Source of the DNA: Phaeobacter sp. 11ANDIMAR09
Lineage (GTDB): Bacteria; Pseudomonadota; Alphaproteobacteria; Rhodobacterales; Rhodobacteraceae
Assembly (NCBI RefSeq): GCF_001294455.1
Contig: NZ_LIKT01000002.1
Location: forward strand, 186,001-250,000
Length of the DNA: 64,000 bases
Direction of reading: 5' to 3'
Both the position numbers and the translations under genes were made by a program. The notes below the pieces were generated by a model that was given only the letters and a program-made list of their open reading frames with translations, did not search any database and was not told the DNA's origin. Of the stretch, positions 35,974 to 45,403 are shown one piece after another; positions within the stretch are counted from its first letter, which is position 1; the number at the start of each line of letters is the position of its first letter.

Positions 35974-36803
35974 AGAGACTCCAAAACGGAATGAATAAGG
36001 GAAAGGGATTGGGGTTCATCGAGGAAGGGAACATGGCCGCGATTGGCGAGCTCCATGGCCTGGATCGTTGGTAGGCGCTCTTGCATTTCCTGATAGGTCT
36101 CTTGGCTCAGCACATCCGAATTGACGCCCCGGATGACACCGCAGGGCAGACCCTCCAATGCCATGAACAAGGGCCAGAGATCCGGCACTGGTCCCGCATC
36201 TGCCTGCGCCAGCAATGCATCGCGAAGCTGGGGATCATAGCGCAGCTGCAGGCCGTCATCACTGGCGTCATAGAAGGTTTCGACCTCTTCACGCCAGCGT
36301 TGGGCGGGCACATCGCCAAAGGCAGGTCCCATCAGCGCCATCAAGGTTTCGGCGGCCTGTGCATGGGTTTTGGCGGCGGGGCGGCGGCCGACATATTGCA
36401 TAATGCGGTCGATGCCATCGGTTGGAATGACCGGGCCGACATCGTTGAGGATCACCGCCAAAAGGCGCGACTTGGCGCTGGCGGCCAGCATCATGGCCAC
36501 CATCCCCCCGCGCGAGGTGCCAAGGAACGCGGCCTTGGGAAGGGAGAGATGATCCATCAGCTCCAGCACGTCCTGGGCCTCGCGCGGCACGTTGTAGTTG
36601 CTGAACTCTGGGTCGCGGTCGGATTCTCCGCGCCCGCGTGCGTCCAGCGCAATCACGCGATACTGCCGGGCATGGGGGAGGAAATAGCGAAAATCCCGGC
36701 TTTCCCGCGTGAGGCCTGCCAGGCAAATCAGCGGCCTGCCTGTTGGGTTGCCGCTTTCGTGGTAAAACAGCGACAGCCCGTCCGAAGTGGTGAAATGGCT
36801 CAT
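35970..36803 (-). CDS. Alpha/beta hydrolase
   Basis: 277 aa. ICLAGLTRESRDF supplies the oxyanion region, LDARGRGESDRD the strand-4 turn, LGTSRGGM the nucleophile elbow (serine within T-S-R-G-G) and NRGHVPFLDEP the catalytic histidine. The family is broad, so no substrate is proposed. It overlaps the dehydratase-like gene by 4 nt and follows the haloacid dehalogenase gene by 12 nt, forming a three-gene unit. Confidence 0.83.
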   Translation of the reverse strand: MSHFTTSDGLSLFYHESGNPTGRPLICLAGLTRESRDFRYFLPHARQYRVIALDARGRGESDRDPEFSNYNVPREAQDVLELMDHLSLPKAAFLGTSRGGMVAMMLAASAKSRLLAVILNDVGPVIPTDGIDRIMQYVGRRPAAKTHAQAAETLMALMGPAFGDVPAQRWREEVETFYDASDDGLQLRYDPQLRDALLAQADAGPVPDLWPLFMALEGLPCGVIRGVNSDVLSQETYQEMQERLPTIQAMELANRGHVPFLDEPQSLSLIHSVLESL

Positions 36804-36815
36804 GTCTATGGTGTC

Positions 36816-37502
36816 TCAGGCTTTGGCAAGGTCAGGGATGGAGGTGAGGTCCGACAGAATATGGTCCGGAACCCAGGGCAGGCGATCAACGGGCTCGGCA
36901 GCGCGATTGACCCAGGCGGTGGTGAACCCATAGCCCGCCGCCCCTGCCGCATCCCAGCCGTTGGAGGAGACAAAGAGCACCTCGTCCTTTTGGCAGTTGA
37001 ACCGTTGACCCACCAGGTCATAGACCCTGTGGTCGGGCTTGAAGATGCCAACGCTTTCGACTGACAAAACATCGTTCAAAAGCGATCCAATCCCGGCGGA
37101 TTGTACCGCTCCATCCAGCATGTCGGGAGAGCCATTGGACAGGATCGCCAAGTTCATCCCGGCGTCTTTTAGAGCGCTCAGCATAGCGGGGACTTCTGGA
37201 TAGGCCTGAAGCTCCCAGTATAAATCCAACAGTCTTTGGCGCAGCTTGGGGTCTCCGGCAAGTCCCGTGGCCTCCAGCGCCCAGTCCAGCCCGTCCTGGG
37301 TGACCTGCCAGAAACCGCAGTGCGCATCGGTGATGGCGCGCAGCCATGTATATTGCAGCTGCTTTAAGCGCCAATGGTTGGCCAAGACCGCCCAATTGTC
37401 CTGCAGATGCGGAAACTCGGGCTCGGCAGCGGCCTGACGGGCGGCGGCGGCAACATCAAACAACGTGCCATAGGCGTCAAAAACACAGGTGGTGATCGGC
37501 AT
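36816..37502 (-). CDS. Haloacid dehalogenase, type II
   Basis: 228 aa HAD-superfamily enzyme. FDAYGTLFDV has the nucleophile aspartate, LSNGSPDML the serine/asparagine motif, KPDHRVYDL the lysine and VSSNGWDAAGAAGYGF the SSNxxD motif particular to L-2-haloacid dehalogenases. It hydrolyses 2-haloacids to 2-hydroxyacids with inversion. ATG 37502 has GGGAG at good spacing; the frame upstream to 37574 lacks support. First gene of the leftward unit. Confidence 0.87.
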   Translation of the reverse strand: MPITTCVFDAYGTLFDVAAAARQAAAEPEFPHLQDNWAVLANHWRLKQLQYTWLRAITDAHCGFWQVTQDGLDWALEATGLAGDPKLRQRLLDLYWELQAYPEVPAMLSALKDAGMNLAILSNGSPDMLDGAVQSAGIGSLLNDVLSVESVGIFKPDHRVYDLVGQRFNCQKDEVLFVSSNGWDAAGAAGYGFTTAWVNRAAEPVDRLPWVPDHILSDLTSIPDLAKA

Positions 37503-37638
37503 TGCAGTCTCCCTTTGGGGCATCCTGTCACGGGCTTGGGGCGGGCGCAAAGCGCGAACTTGTGATTGGTACAATTCTGGCTCAGATCTCAGAGACCCAC
37601 AGGGCGGGACCCTTATTTGCCGGGGTCAGGCGGGGCCA

Positions 37639-37656
37639 AAAGGCACCTGTGCCTTT
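37639..37656. promoter_or_regulatory. Palindrome in divergent HAD/FKBP promoter region
   Basis: AAAGGCAC-CT-GTGCCTTT, 8 bp arms and a 2 nt centre, in the 216 nt between the divergent haloacid dehalogenase and FKBP genes. The short centre suits a dimeric protein site better than an RNA hairpin. No regulator identified. Confidence 0.45.
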
Positions 37657-37718
37657 ACTTCGCGCCTTGGATCTGTAGGGTGCCGGCCACTGTAACCTAT
37701 ACATAGACTGGAGGTCAC

Positions 37719-38147
37719 ATGACCGAGGTAAAAAACGGCGATACCGTCCGCATTCACTACACGGGTACTCTGACAGATGGGTCTGTCTTTGACAGCTCCG
37801 AAGGGCGGGATCCGCTGGAGTTCACCGTGGGCTCTGGTCAGGTCATTGCAGGCATGGACGCTGGTCTGCCGGGCATGGTTGTTGGAGACAAGAAACGGCT
37901 CGAAATCCCATCAGCGGATGCCTATGGACCGCTGAACCCTGAGGCTCGTCAGGCGATCCCGCGGGAGGGCATCCCTGATGATATCCCACTGGAGCTGGGC
38001 ACACAGCTGCAAATGCAAAGCCCCGAAGGCCATGTGTTGCCGGTGACCGTGGTCGAAGTGACCGACGCCACTGTGACCCTGGACGCCAACCATCCACTGG
38101 CGGGCAAGGATCTGAATTTTGATATTGAGCTGGTCTTGATCAACTGA
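37719..38147 (+). CDS. FKBP-type peptidyl-prolyl cis-trans isomerase (SlyD-like)
   Basis: 142 aa. VRIHYTGTLTDGSVFDSS and GSGQVIAGMDAGLPGM are the FKBP fold halves, split by an inserted-in-flap region around EIPSADAYGPLNPE that is typical of the SlyD group; the flap domain gives chaperone activity. The His-rich metal tail of E. coli SlyD is missing. Cytoplasmic, no signal peptide. GGAGG is 6 nt before the ATG. A terminator follows directly. Confidence 0.9.
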   Translation: MTEVKNGDTVRIHYTGTLTDGSVFDSSEGRDPLEFTVGSGQVIAGMDAGLPGMVVGDKKRLEIPSADAYGPLNPEARQAIPREGIPDDIPLELGTQLQMQSPEGHVLPVTVVEVTDATVTLDANHPLAGKDLNFDIELVLIN

Positions 38148-38168
38148 TCAGAGACCTGGTGAATTGGG

Positions 38169-38200
38169 AAAGGGTCAGTAGAAACACTGGCCCTTTTTCT
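38169..38200 (+). terminator. Intrinsic terminator after FKBP gene
   Basis: AAAGGGTCAGT-AGAAAC-ACTGGCCCTTT with one G-T pair, followed by T-rich sequence (TTCTTT). Confidence 0.85.
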
Positions 38201-38263
38201 TTGTCTTGCCTTTGAGGCTGGCTTGCGGATCTGTTGGGGGCAGTGACAGCAGGAGGGCAGATC

Positions 38264-39331
38264 ATGCAGGGGCAGGGTATCACAGGGCGCATTGGTCTGG
38301 ACTGGCCAATTTTTCAGGCCCCTATGGCTGGGGTTAGCACGCCTGCGATGGCTGCGGCTGTCAGCGAGGCCGGAGGTCTGGGGGCGCTGGGCCTCGGTGC
38401 CGCCGCGCCCGCGCAGGCCCGCGAGATGATCCGGGCGACCCGCGCGCTGACTGACAGACCTTTCAACGTAAATCTGTTTTGCCACCGGCCCGCACAGGCG
38501 GATCCGGCGGTAGAGCAGGCATGGCTTGCTCGGCTTGCGCCCCTATTTGCGCGCTTTGATACGGCACCGCCTCAGGCTCTGACGGAGATCTACACGAGTT
38601 TCTGTGTGGATCCTGCGGCCCAAGAGATGCTGCTGGAGGAAGCGCCGCCCGTGGTGAGTTTCCATTTTGGCCTGCCTGATCTGGATCTGATCCAGGCGTT
38701 ACAGGCCAAGGGGGTAGTTTTGATGGCTACCGCGACCTCTTTGGCCGAAGGTTTGGTGCTAGAGGCGGCAGGCGTTGACGCGGTGGTGGCTCAGGGCTGG
38801 GAGGCAGGTGGACATCGCGGCGTGTTCGACCCCGCGGCACCGGATGAGCAGCTCGGAACTTTTGAACTGCTCGCTGCCCTGGTTTGTGGTCTAAAAACCC
38901 CGGTGGTGGCCGCGGGTGGGCTGATGACGGGGGCGGATGTCGCGCGAGCGCTGCAATTGGGGGCCAGTGCCGCGCAATTGGGCACCGCTTTTGTTGGATG
39001 TGATGAAACCGCAGCGGACCAGGGGTATCGGCGGGCCTTGGCTGCAGCTGCAGAGGAGGGAACCCGCATGACCGCAGCGATTTCGGGGCGGGCGGCGCGG
39101 TGTCTGAAAAATGATTTTACCTCCTGGGCCGAGCAGCAGGGCGTGGCACAGATTCCGGACTATCCTATTGCTTATGATGCGGGCAAAGCCTTGAACGCGG
39201 CTGCCAAATCGGCGGGCGAAGCCGGGTTTGGTGCGCAATGGGCTGGCACGGGCGCGGCGCGCTCCCGACCGATGGCCAGCGGAGATATGCTGCGGCTCCT
39301 GGTGCAGGAGATGCAGGCGGCACAGGCGTAA
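38264..39331 (+). CDS. Nitronate monooxygenase family protein (2-nitropropane dioxygenase-like)
   Basis: 355 aa FMN TIM-barrel. WPIFQAPMAGVSTPAMAAAVS is the N-terminal FMN loop, GWEAGGHRG holds the catalytic-region histidine, VVAAGGLMTGADVARAL and GASAAQLGTAFVG bind the FMN phosphate. Members oxidise nitronates such as propionate-3-nitronate; related proteins include FabK-type reductases. ATG 38264 has GGAGG in place; the frame start at 38234 has not. Convergent with fabI across a shared terminator. Confidence 0.88.
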   Translation: MQGQGITGRIGLDWPIFQAPMAGVSTPAMAAAVSEAGGLGALGLGAAAPAQAREMIRATRALTDRPFNVNLFCHRPAQADPAVEQAWLARLAPLFARFDTAPPQALTEIYTSFCVDPAAQEMLLEEAPPVVSFHFGLPDLDLIQALQAKGVVLMATATSLAEGLVLEAAGVDAVVAQGWEAGGHRGVFDPAAPDEQLGTFELLAALVCGLKTPVVAAGGLMTGADVARALQLGASAAQLGTAFVGCDETAADQGYRRALAAAAEEGTRMTAAISGRAARCLKNDFTSWAEQQGVAQIPDYPIAYDAGKALNAAAKSAGEAGFGAQWAGTGAARSRPMASGDMLRLLVQEMQAAQA

Positions 39332-39353
39332 GGCTAAGCGAGCCCTGGAGAGC

Positions 39354-39384
39354 AAAAAAGGCGCCCCGAAGGAGCGCCTTTTTT
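39354..39384. terminator. Bidirectional terminator between nitronate monooxygenase and fabI
   Basis: AAAAAAGGCGC and GCGCCTTTTTT flank a 9 nt loop: a strong stem with A-run on one side and T-run on the other. Confidence 0.9.
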
Positions 39385-39405
39385 AGATATCTTGCGGCAG
39401 CGGTT

Positions 39406-40197
<792 letters not shown>

Positions 40198-40204
40198 TGT
40201 CGGG

Positions 40205-41434
40205 TTATCCTTTGTATTTGCTCAAAACCATCGATCCATTGGTGCCGCCAAAGCCAAAGCTGTTGGTCATGACACAGTCGAGGTCTGCGTTTTCCACGAG
40301 GTCTGTGGCAATCTCGCCGGGCAAAATACCCTCAGCCAGGGTGTCCACATTGATCGAAGGGGTGATGAAATCATTGTCCAGCATCAGCAGGCAAAAGATT
40401 GCCTCCAGCGCCCCGGCTGCGCCCTGGGCATGACCGGTCATGGATTTTGTCGAAGAGATCGGCGGGGTCTGGCCTTCGCCAAAGACCCGGCGCACAGCCT
40501 CTACCTCACCGACATCGCCAACCGGGGTCGAGGTGCCGTGGGCGTTGATATAGCTGACTTTCCGGCCCTCGGGCAGGGTCGACAGCGCCAGACGCATGGC
40601 GCGCTCACCACCTTCGCCGGATGGGGCAACCATATCGTGACCATCAGATGTGGCGGCATAGCCGACCACTTCGGCATAGATCTTGGCACCGCGCGCCAGC
40701 GCGTGATCTAGGTCTTCCAGCACCACAATACCGCCACCACCCGAGATGACAAAACCATCGCGGTCCTGATCAAAGGCACGGCTGGCCGCCGCTGGGTCGT
40801 CGTTTTTCTTGGAAGACATCGCACCCATGGCGTCAAACAGGCAGGACAGGGTCCAGTCCAGCTCTTCGCCACCACCGGCAAACATCACGTCCTGCTTGCC
40901 CATCATGATCTGCTCGGCGGCATTGCCGATACAATGCAGCGAGGTGGAGCAGGCCGAGGTGATGGAATAGTTGATGCCCTTGATCTTGAAGGCGGTTGCG
41001 AGGTTGGCCGAAATCGTCGAGGACATGCATTTTGGCACCGCAAAGGGGCCAATACGCTTGGTGGCGCCAGTTTTGGCAACGACCTGATGCGCGGTCAGCA
41101 TGGCGGAGGTGGAGGGGCCACCGGAACCTGCCACCAGACCCGTGCGCTCATTGACGAGTTGATCCTCAGAGAGGCCCGCATCAGCAATCGCCTGGCTCAT
41201 GGCGATATGGGCATAGGCGGCACCTGGCCCCATGAAGCGCAGTGCGCGTTTGTCGACATGTTCCTTGATGTCGATCTTCAGCGTGCCGGCGACCTGGCTG
41301 CGAAAGCCATGCTCGGTCATTTCCGGGCTGGCAACGATGCCGGATTTCCCCGCCTTCAACGCGGCGATGACTTCTTCGGTGTTGTTTCCGATGGAGGAGA
41401 CGATCCCCAGACCGGTGACGACGACACGACGCAT
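40205..41434 (-). CDS. fabB: 3-oxoacyl-[acyl-carrier-protein] synthase I
   Basis: 409 aa condensing enzyme. Cys in SITSACSTS, His in NAHGTSTP and His in SMTGHAQGAAG make the C-H-H triad; GFGGTNGSMV is the C-terminal glycine loop. FabB elongates unsaturated intermediates produced by FabA. AAGGGAG precedes the ATG. In this window fabB is cut off from fabA by a gene on the other strand, so it needs its own promoter, and a good one is visible. Confidence 0.95.
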   Translation of the reverse strand: MRRVVVTGLGIVSSIGNNTEEVIAALKAGKSGIVASPEMTEHGFRSQVAGTLKIDIKEHVDKRALRFMGPGAAYAHIAMSQAIADAGLSEDQLVNERTGLVAGSGGPSTSAMLTAHQVVAKTGATKRIGPFAVPKCMSSTISANLATAFKIKGINYSITSACSTSLHCIGNAAEQIMMGKQDVMFAGGGEELDWTLSCLFDAMGAMSSKKNDDPAAASRAFDQDRDGFVISGGGGIVVLEDLDHALARGAKIYAEVVGYAATSDGHDMVAPSGEGGERAMRLALSTLPEGRKVSYINAHGTSTPVGDVGEVEAVRRVFGEGQTPPISSTKSMTGHAQGAAGALEAIFCLLMLDNDFITPSINVDTLAEGILPGEIATDLVENADLDCVMTNSFGFGGTNGSMVLSKYKG

Positions 41435-41461
41435 ACGTGCACTCCCTTAATTGCTTATGTC

Positions 41462-41490
41462 TTAGTATGCATTGCGAAGCAGAGGTGCAA
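41462..41490 (-). promoter_or_regulatory. Promoter for fabB-fabI
   Basis: On the minus strand TTGCAC (41490-41485) and TACTAA (41467-41462) are 17 nt apart, and the -10 ends 27 nt before the fabB ATG. Good match to a sigma-70 promoter. Confidence 0.65.
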
Positions 41491-41668
41491 GATGGCATGG
41501 CGCCAAGGCCAGGGCGGGTCGATGGTTCTGCCACGCCCTGCAGTCCTGTGGACGGCACCGCGATAGTGCGGCTTGGGAGCATCGCAATTTGTCGCAGAGA
41601 TCTTTGAAAACCGACCTCGGCGTCGTTTCCGAAAGAGAAAATGCGCTGCAGCTGCTCAATCTCGGGCC

Positions 41669-42277
41669 ATGACAAAAGATGATATCTTCCAGAATTTGCT
41701 GCAGGCCACGCAAAATGCCTATCGTGCAAACCTCCAGATGCAAGCCTTTGCAGGCTTTCCGAGCGACGTCGCGCAGCAACGCGTAATGCCACATCACTGC
41801 AATTGCAGAGACGTGTTCCAAGGCGACAGCAAGCTGAATTCGAATAGATATGCCGATCTGCAAGATGCCATTCTTGCGGCGGGTGACGTAGCGCATTGGC
41901 GCGAAACCTATAAGGGCACCGAAATCAGTGACGACTTCATGGATCGATTCGGCTGCTATTGTATCATTGGTGAGGAGGCTCCCTTTTTCTCCCATTCGTT
42001 ACGGCTTTGGATGGTCTATATGCCAGCGGGCCTTTACTACCCTTGGCACCATCATCCGGCGGAAGAGATGTACATGGTGGTGTCCGGGAGTGCCGTTTTC
42101 AAACGCAAAGGCTGTCCAGATGAGATCCTGTCAGAAGGGCAGACGTCTTTTCATACAAGCAATCAATCTCATGCAATGGAGACGAGGGACGACCCGATTC
42201 TATGTCTCGTCGCCTGGCGTGACAGTTTCCACGCGCCGCCAGAGCTGACCCGCGAGCCCAGCCTTGCGAGTGCATAG
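41669..42277 (+). CDS. Cupin of the DMSP lyase-like (DddQ/DddL) family
   Basis: 202 aa, the usual DddQ length. The C-terminal half is a cupin: YYPWHHHPAEEMYMVVSG gives His127/129, Glu132/133 and Tyr135, and SFHTSNQSHAM the second histidine motif (His162 or 168). These resemble the metal ligands and catalytic Tyr of cupin DMSP lyases, which split dimethylsulfoniopropionate into DMS and acrylate. True activity cannot be judged by eye, since relatives act on other substrates. It sits opposite to and between fabB and fabA. Local bases are AT-richer than neighbours, which hints at insertion. The ribosome site before ATG 41669 is weak, and the frame is open to 41573. Confidence 0.7.
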   Translation: MTKDDIFQNLLQATQNAYRANLQMQAFAGFPSDVAQQRVMPHHCNCRDVFQGDSKLNSNRYADLQDAILAAGDVAHWRETYKGTEISDDFMDRFGCYCIIGEEAPFFSHSLRLWMVYMPAGLYYPWHHHPAEEMYMVVSGSAVFKRKGCPDEILSEGQTSFHTSNQSHAMETRDDPILCLVAWRDSFHAPPELTREPSLASA

Positions 42278-42311
42278 ATCTGGGCCTGGGCTGACATCGG
42301 CTTGTGGCAAT

Positions 42312-42335
42312 AAAAAAGAGGCCCCAAGGGCCTCT
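42312..42335. terminator. Terminator between the cupin gene and fabA
   Basis: AGAGGCCC-CAA-GGGCCTCT. On the minus strand it is followed by a run of six Ts, so it terminates fabA well; on the plus side the T-run is weaker. Confidence 0.85.
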
Positions 42336-42360
42336 GTTGCGTTTTCTTATCCAATAGCGA

Positions 42361-42870
42361 TCACGCCTCGGAGAGAACGACCTTCATGTCCTTGACGTCA
42401 TAAATCATCTCGCCATCGGCCTCGACGATGCCGTCTGCCACGCCCATGGTCAGGCGGCGAGTCTGGATCGCCTTTTTGAAGTCGATCTTATAGGTCAGCA
42501 TCTTGCGCTCAGGGCGGACCATGCCGGTGAGTTTGACCTCACCAACGCCAACGGCCATGCCGCGGCCTTTCCAGCCACGCCAACCGAGGTTGAACCCAGT
42601 CAGCTGCCACAGACCATCCAGGCCCAGGCAGCCGGGCATGATGGGGTTGCCGGGGAAATGACACTCAAAGAACCACAGCTCCGGGTTGATGTCGAACTCT
42701 GCCAGGATATGGCCCTTGCCGTGGGCACCACCATCGGCGCTGACCTCGGTGATGCGGTCCATCATCAACATGGGTGGCGCAGGGAGCTGGGCATTGCCGG
42801 GGCCAAACAGCTCTCCGCGGGCACATTTCAACAGATCGTCTTTGTCAAAGCTGCTGGGGTAATCGGCCAT
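42361..42870 (-). CDS. fabA: 3-hydroxydecanoyl-[acyl-carrier-protein] dehydratase/isomerase
   Basis: 169 aa hot-dog fold enzyme. [24 protein letters not shown] region supplies the catalytic His (ECHFPG) and Asp (LGLDG). FabA dehydrates the 10-carbon intermediate and isomerises trans-2 to cis-3, the branch point for anaerobic-type unsaturated fatty acids such as vaccenate. Its partner fabB is 927 nt downstream, beyond the inserted cupin. Divergent from irr, as in other Roseobacter-type genomes. Confidence 0.95.
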   Translation of the reverse strand: MADYPSSFDKDDLLKCARGELFGPGNAQLPAPPMLMMDRITEVSADGGAHGKGHILAEFDINPELWFFECHFPGNPIMPGCLGLDGLWQLTGFNLGWRGWKGRGMAVGVGEVKLTGMVRPERKMLTYKIDFKKAIQTRRLTMGVADGIVEADGEMIYDVKDMKVVLSEA

Positions 42871-43020
42871 GCTGGCGCGTCTCCTGCCTATTGTGTGTCA
42901 TGTCTTTTCCTTCCTGTAGCACCCGGCTCAAGGGTCCTGCAAGAGCAGTGAGCCTTGTTGCACTGGGCGAGGGTGAAACGGGCAGGGGGGGATGCTGTTC
43001 ACCAAGGCTGGGGATTCTGT

Positions 43021-43050
43021 TTGTAAAATGCAATTCATTCGCAGTATAAA
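43021..43050 (+). promoter_or_regulatory. irr promoter with TGC-N9-GCA operator in the spacer
   Basis: TTGTAA (43021-43026) and TATAAA (43045-43050) are 18 nt apart. The spacer contains TGCAATTCATTCGCA (43029-43043), a near-palindrome with TGC/GCA ends similar to Fur/Mur-type boxes described in alphaproteobacteria. A protein bound there would block the promoter, so iron- or manganese-linked control is likely. Confidence 0.6.
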
Positions 43051-43081
43051 CATCGATAGCAACGCGATGCAGGATCCGCAC

Positions 43082-43498
43082 ATGACGCCAAACAGCGAAG
43101 ACGTGGCAACAAATTGGTTGGTTGATGCCGGGCTGCGCCCGACCCGTCAGCGGCTTGCCCTGGCGGAGCTTTTGGTGGGCGATGGTAACCATCGCCATGT
43201 CACTGCCGAGAGCTTGTTTGACGCGGCCAAAACCAAAGGCACTGCTGTATCGTTGGCGACAGTCTACAACACGCTGCGCGCCTTTTGCGAAGCAGGGGTG
43301 CTGCAGGAAATCACCGTGGATGGTTCCAAGAGCTATTTCGACACCAATACCCATGATCACCCGCATTACTATTGGGAAGATGGCAATCGGATCACCGATG
43401 CCCCCTCTGATCAATTGGTTATCCAGCGCCTGCCGGATGCCCCCGAAGGGATGGAAATTGCCTCGGTGGATGTGGTCATTCGTCTGCGTAAAACCTAA
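43082..43498 (+). CDS. irr: Irr, Fur-family iron response regulator
   Basis: 138 aa. LVDAGLRPTRQRLALAELL and VSLATVYNTLRAFCEAGVL are the Fur-type winged helix; HDHPHYYWEDGN is the His-rich stretch where Irr proteins bind haem, and there are no Cys-x-x-Cys zinc pairs as in Fur. Irr represses haem synthesis and activates or represses iron genes under low iron. ATG 43082 has AGGA 7 nt upstream; ATG 43067 is a close alternative, and the frame is open to 42992. Divergent from fabA. Confidence 0.88.
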   Translation: MTPNSEDVATNWLVDAGLRPTRQRLALAELLVGDGNHRHVTAESLFDAAKTKGTAVSLATVYNTLRAFCEAGVLQEITVDGSKSYFDTNTHDHPHYYWEDGNRITDAPSDQLVIQRLPDAPEGMEIASVDVVIRLRKT

Positions 43499-43503
43499 TC
43501 GCG

Positions 43504-44406
43504 CTATTGGGGTCTTTGGCTCAGGGCCTGTGATAGCCTGTGCTTGGCACGGGCCAAGGGGGAGCCGGGTTTGGGGTTGCCATGGCTGGCAACAATGACC
43601 GGTTCGCGCGCGCAGCGATCGCTGATCGGAATGTTCACAAGCCTCTTGCTATCATAGGTTTGGGTGATCAATGGCGCGCTATAGCTGATGCCAAGCCCCT
43701 CGCCATTGGCTGCCAGACTGCGCAATACCTCCAGTGAGGCGGCGCGATGGGCAATGCGGGGCGTCAGGCCAATGCTTTTGAATAGGGTCAACATATGCTG
43801 CACCGATAGCCCTTCCTGCGACAGGATCAACGGTTCGTTTGCCAGTTGGGTCAGCGTCAGGCTAGAGTGTCCGGTCAGCGGATGGCTGGGTGGCAAGAGT
43901 GCCCAAGGCGCGCGCTGGTGGATAACCTGCCGGTCAAATCCAGCGTCCAGCCCCAAGTCATAGGTCACGGCAAGGTCAATTTCCCCCTGGAGGAGGCCTG
44001 TGGTGAGCTGCTCGAAATTCAAGGCCCGTGCAGTTACGGTCACCTCAGGAAAAGTCTCGCGCAGGCAGCGCAGAGCCGGGGCGAGGACAAAGGGGGCAAG
44101 ATCCGCAAAGCAGCCGACGACCAGGCTCTGTAAGGCGGGGTTGTTATTGTCAGGCGCTTCCAGTTGGGCGGCCTGATCTACCAGGTTTTGCGCTGCCTTG
44201 GCAAAGTCGCGCCCCTGCGGGGTAAGCGATAGGGGGGCGCCTCGGCGGCGAACAAAGAGTGCATGTCCCAGGTGGTCCTCGATCCGAGCCAGGGCTGTCG
44301 AGAGGGCGGGCTGGCTGACATGCAGGGCTTCAGCTGCAGCGGAAAGGCTGCCGTGCTGCGCAACGGCGCAGATGTATTCGTAGTGGCGCAGCGTGAGGTA
44401 TAGCAT
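43504..44406 (-). CDS. LysR family transcriptional regulator
   Basis: 300 aa. The helix-turn-helix SLSAAAEALHVSQPALSTALARIEDHLG is at residues 20-47. The effector domain contains LVVGCFADLAPFVLAPALR and GEIDLAVTYDLG, resembling the CynR/OxyR-like core that binds a small ligand. It faces a dioxygenase gene divergently across 178 nt of AT-rich DNA (44407-44584), which is the obvious control region. Convergent with irr, with only 5 nt between the two genes. Confidence 0.9.
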   Translation of the reverse strand: MLYLTLRHYEYICAVAQHGSLSAAAEALHVSQPALSTALARIEDHLGHALFVRRRGAPLSLTPQGRDFAKAAQNLVDQAAQLEAPDNNNPALQSLVVGCFADLAPFVLAPALRCLRETFPEVTVTARALNFEQLTTGLLQGEIDLAVTYDLGLDAGFDRQVIHQRAPWALLPPSHPLTGHSSLTLTQLANEPLILSQEGLSVQHMLTLFKSIGLTPRIAHRAASLEVLRSLAANGEGLGISYSAPLITQTYDSKRLVNIPISDRCAREPVIVASHGNPKPGSPLARAKHRLSQALSQRPQ

Positions 44407-44584
44407 CGGGTTATGGGTATATTAGAAATATATTATTTGAAACTAATATGTGAGGACGGCAGTGTTGGTGACAAGAAGATTCATCTTTTCTGACTTAAAC
44501 CAAAGACCAACCCGACAGGCTTGGCGGTGCTGAATGGCCCGCTGCTGGGATGCCTGGGTTGGCAAGATATTGACGGAGACCCGC

Positions 44585-45382
44585 ATGGTGCACCCTCTCA
44601 TCACCCAGGACCACATTGACCAGTTCCAGCGCGATGGCGTTGTGTTGATCAAGGGGTTGTTCAAGGATCAGGTTGATCAACTGCGTCGCGGTGTTGAAAG
44701 AAACATGGCCGCGCCTGGCCCCTATGCTTCCAACAACGAAAAAACAGGCCAGACCGGGCGCTTTTTTGACGACTATTGCAACTGGCCGCGCATCCCTGAA
44801 TTCGAGGCGGCGATCAAAGCCTCGCCCGTGGCAGAGGTCGCCGCCGACTTGATGCAGTCGGATCTGGTGCAGATGTTCCACGATCATGTTCTGGTGAAAG
44901 AGCCGGGAACCTCGATGGCGACGCCCTGGCATCAGGATGGCCCCTACTACTTTGTCGAAGGCCGCCAAACCATCAGTTTTTGGTCGCCACTTGACCCGGT
45001 GAGCGAAGCGGCTCTGCGCTGCGTAGCAGGCTCTCACAAATGGGAAAAAGAAGTCCTGCCAACCCGCTGGGTGTCGGAAGAAGACTTCTTTGCCGATGAA
45101 GGCCAATATATGCCCGTGCCCGATCCCGAGGCCGAAGGCATGAAAATCCTCGAGTGGGAAATGGAGCCGGGGGATGCGGTGGCCTTTAACTACAAAACCC
45201 TGCATGGCGCTCGTGCCAATACCAGCGAAACCCGTCGCCGTGCCTTTTCGTTGCGGCTGGTGGGGGAAGACGCGCGATATGTGGAGCGTCCCGGCCCGAC
45301 ATCCCCTCCCTATCCCGGCCATGAGATGAAACCGGGCCAGCGTTTGCGGGAAGATTGGTTTCCTATTCTGTTCCAACGGTAG
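44585..45382 (+). CDS. Phytanoyl-CoA dioxygenase family protein
   Basis: 265 aa non-haem Fe(II)/2-oxoglutarate oxygenase. TPWHQDGPYY has the His-x-Asp pair; FNYKTLHGA carries the distal His and TRRRAFSLRL the arginine for 2-oxoglutarate. Family members hydroxylate acyl-CoAs, osmolytes (EctD) or halogenate substrates. ATG 44585 has GGAG upstream; the earlier frame start at 44534 overlaps the control region. The divergent LysR gene may regulate it. Terminated by the repeat pair downstream. Confidence 0.88.
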   Translation: MVHPLITQDHIDQFQRDGVVLIKGLFKDQVDQLRRGVERNMAAPGPYASNNEKTGQTGRFFDDYCNWPRIPEFEAAIKASPVAEVAADLMQSDLVQMFHDHVLVKEPGTSMATPWHQDGPYYFVEGRQTISFWSPLDPVSEAALRCVAGSHKWEKEVLPTRWVSEEDFFADEGQYMPVPDPEAEGMKILEWEMEPGDAVAFNYKTLHGARANTSETRRRAFSLRLVGEDARYVERPGPTSPPYPGHEMKPGQRLREDWFPILFQR

Positions 45383-45403
45383 GGGCAAAGAGGGATCAGG
45401 TGT

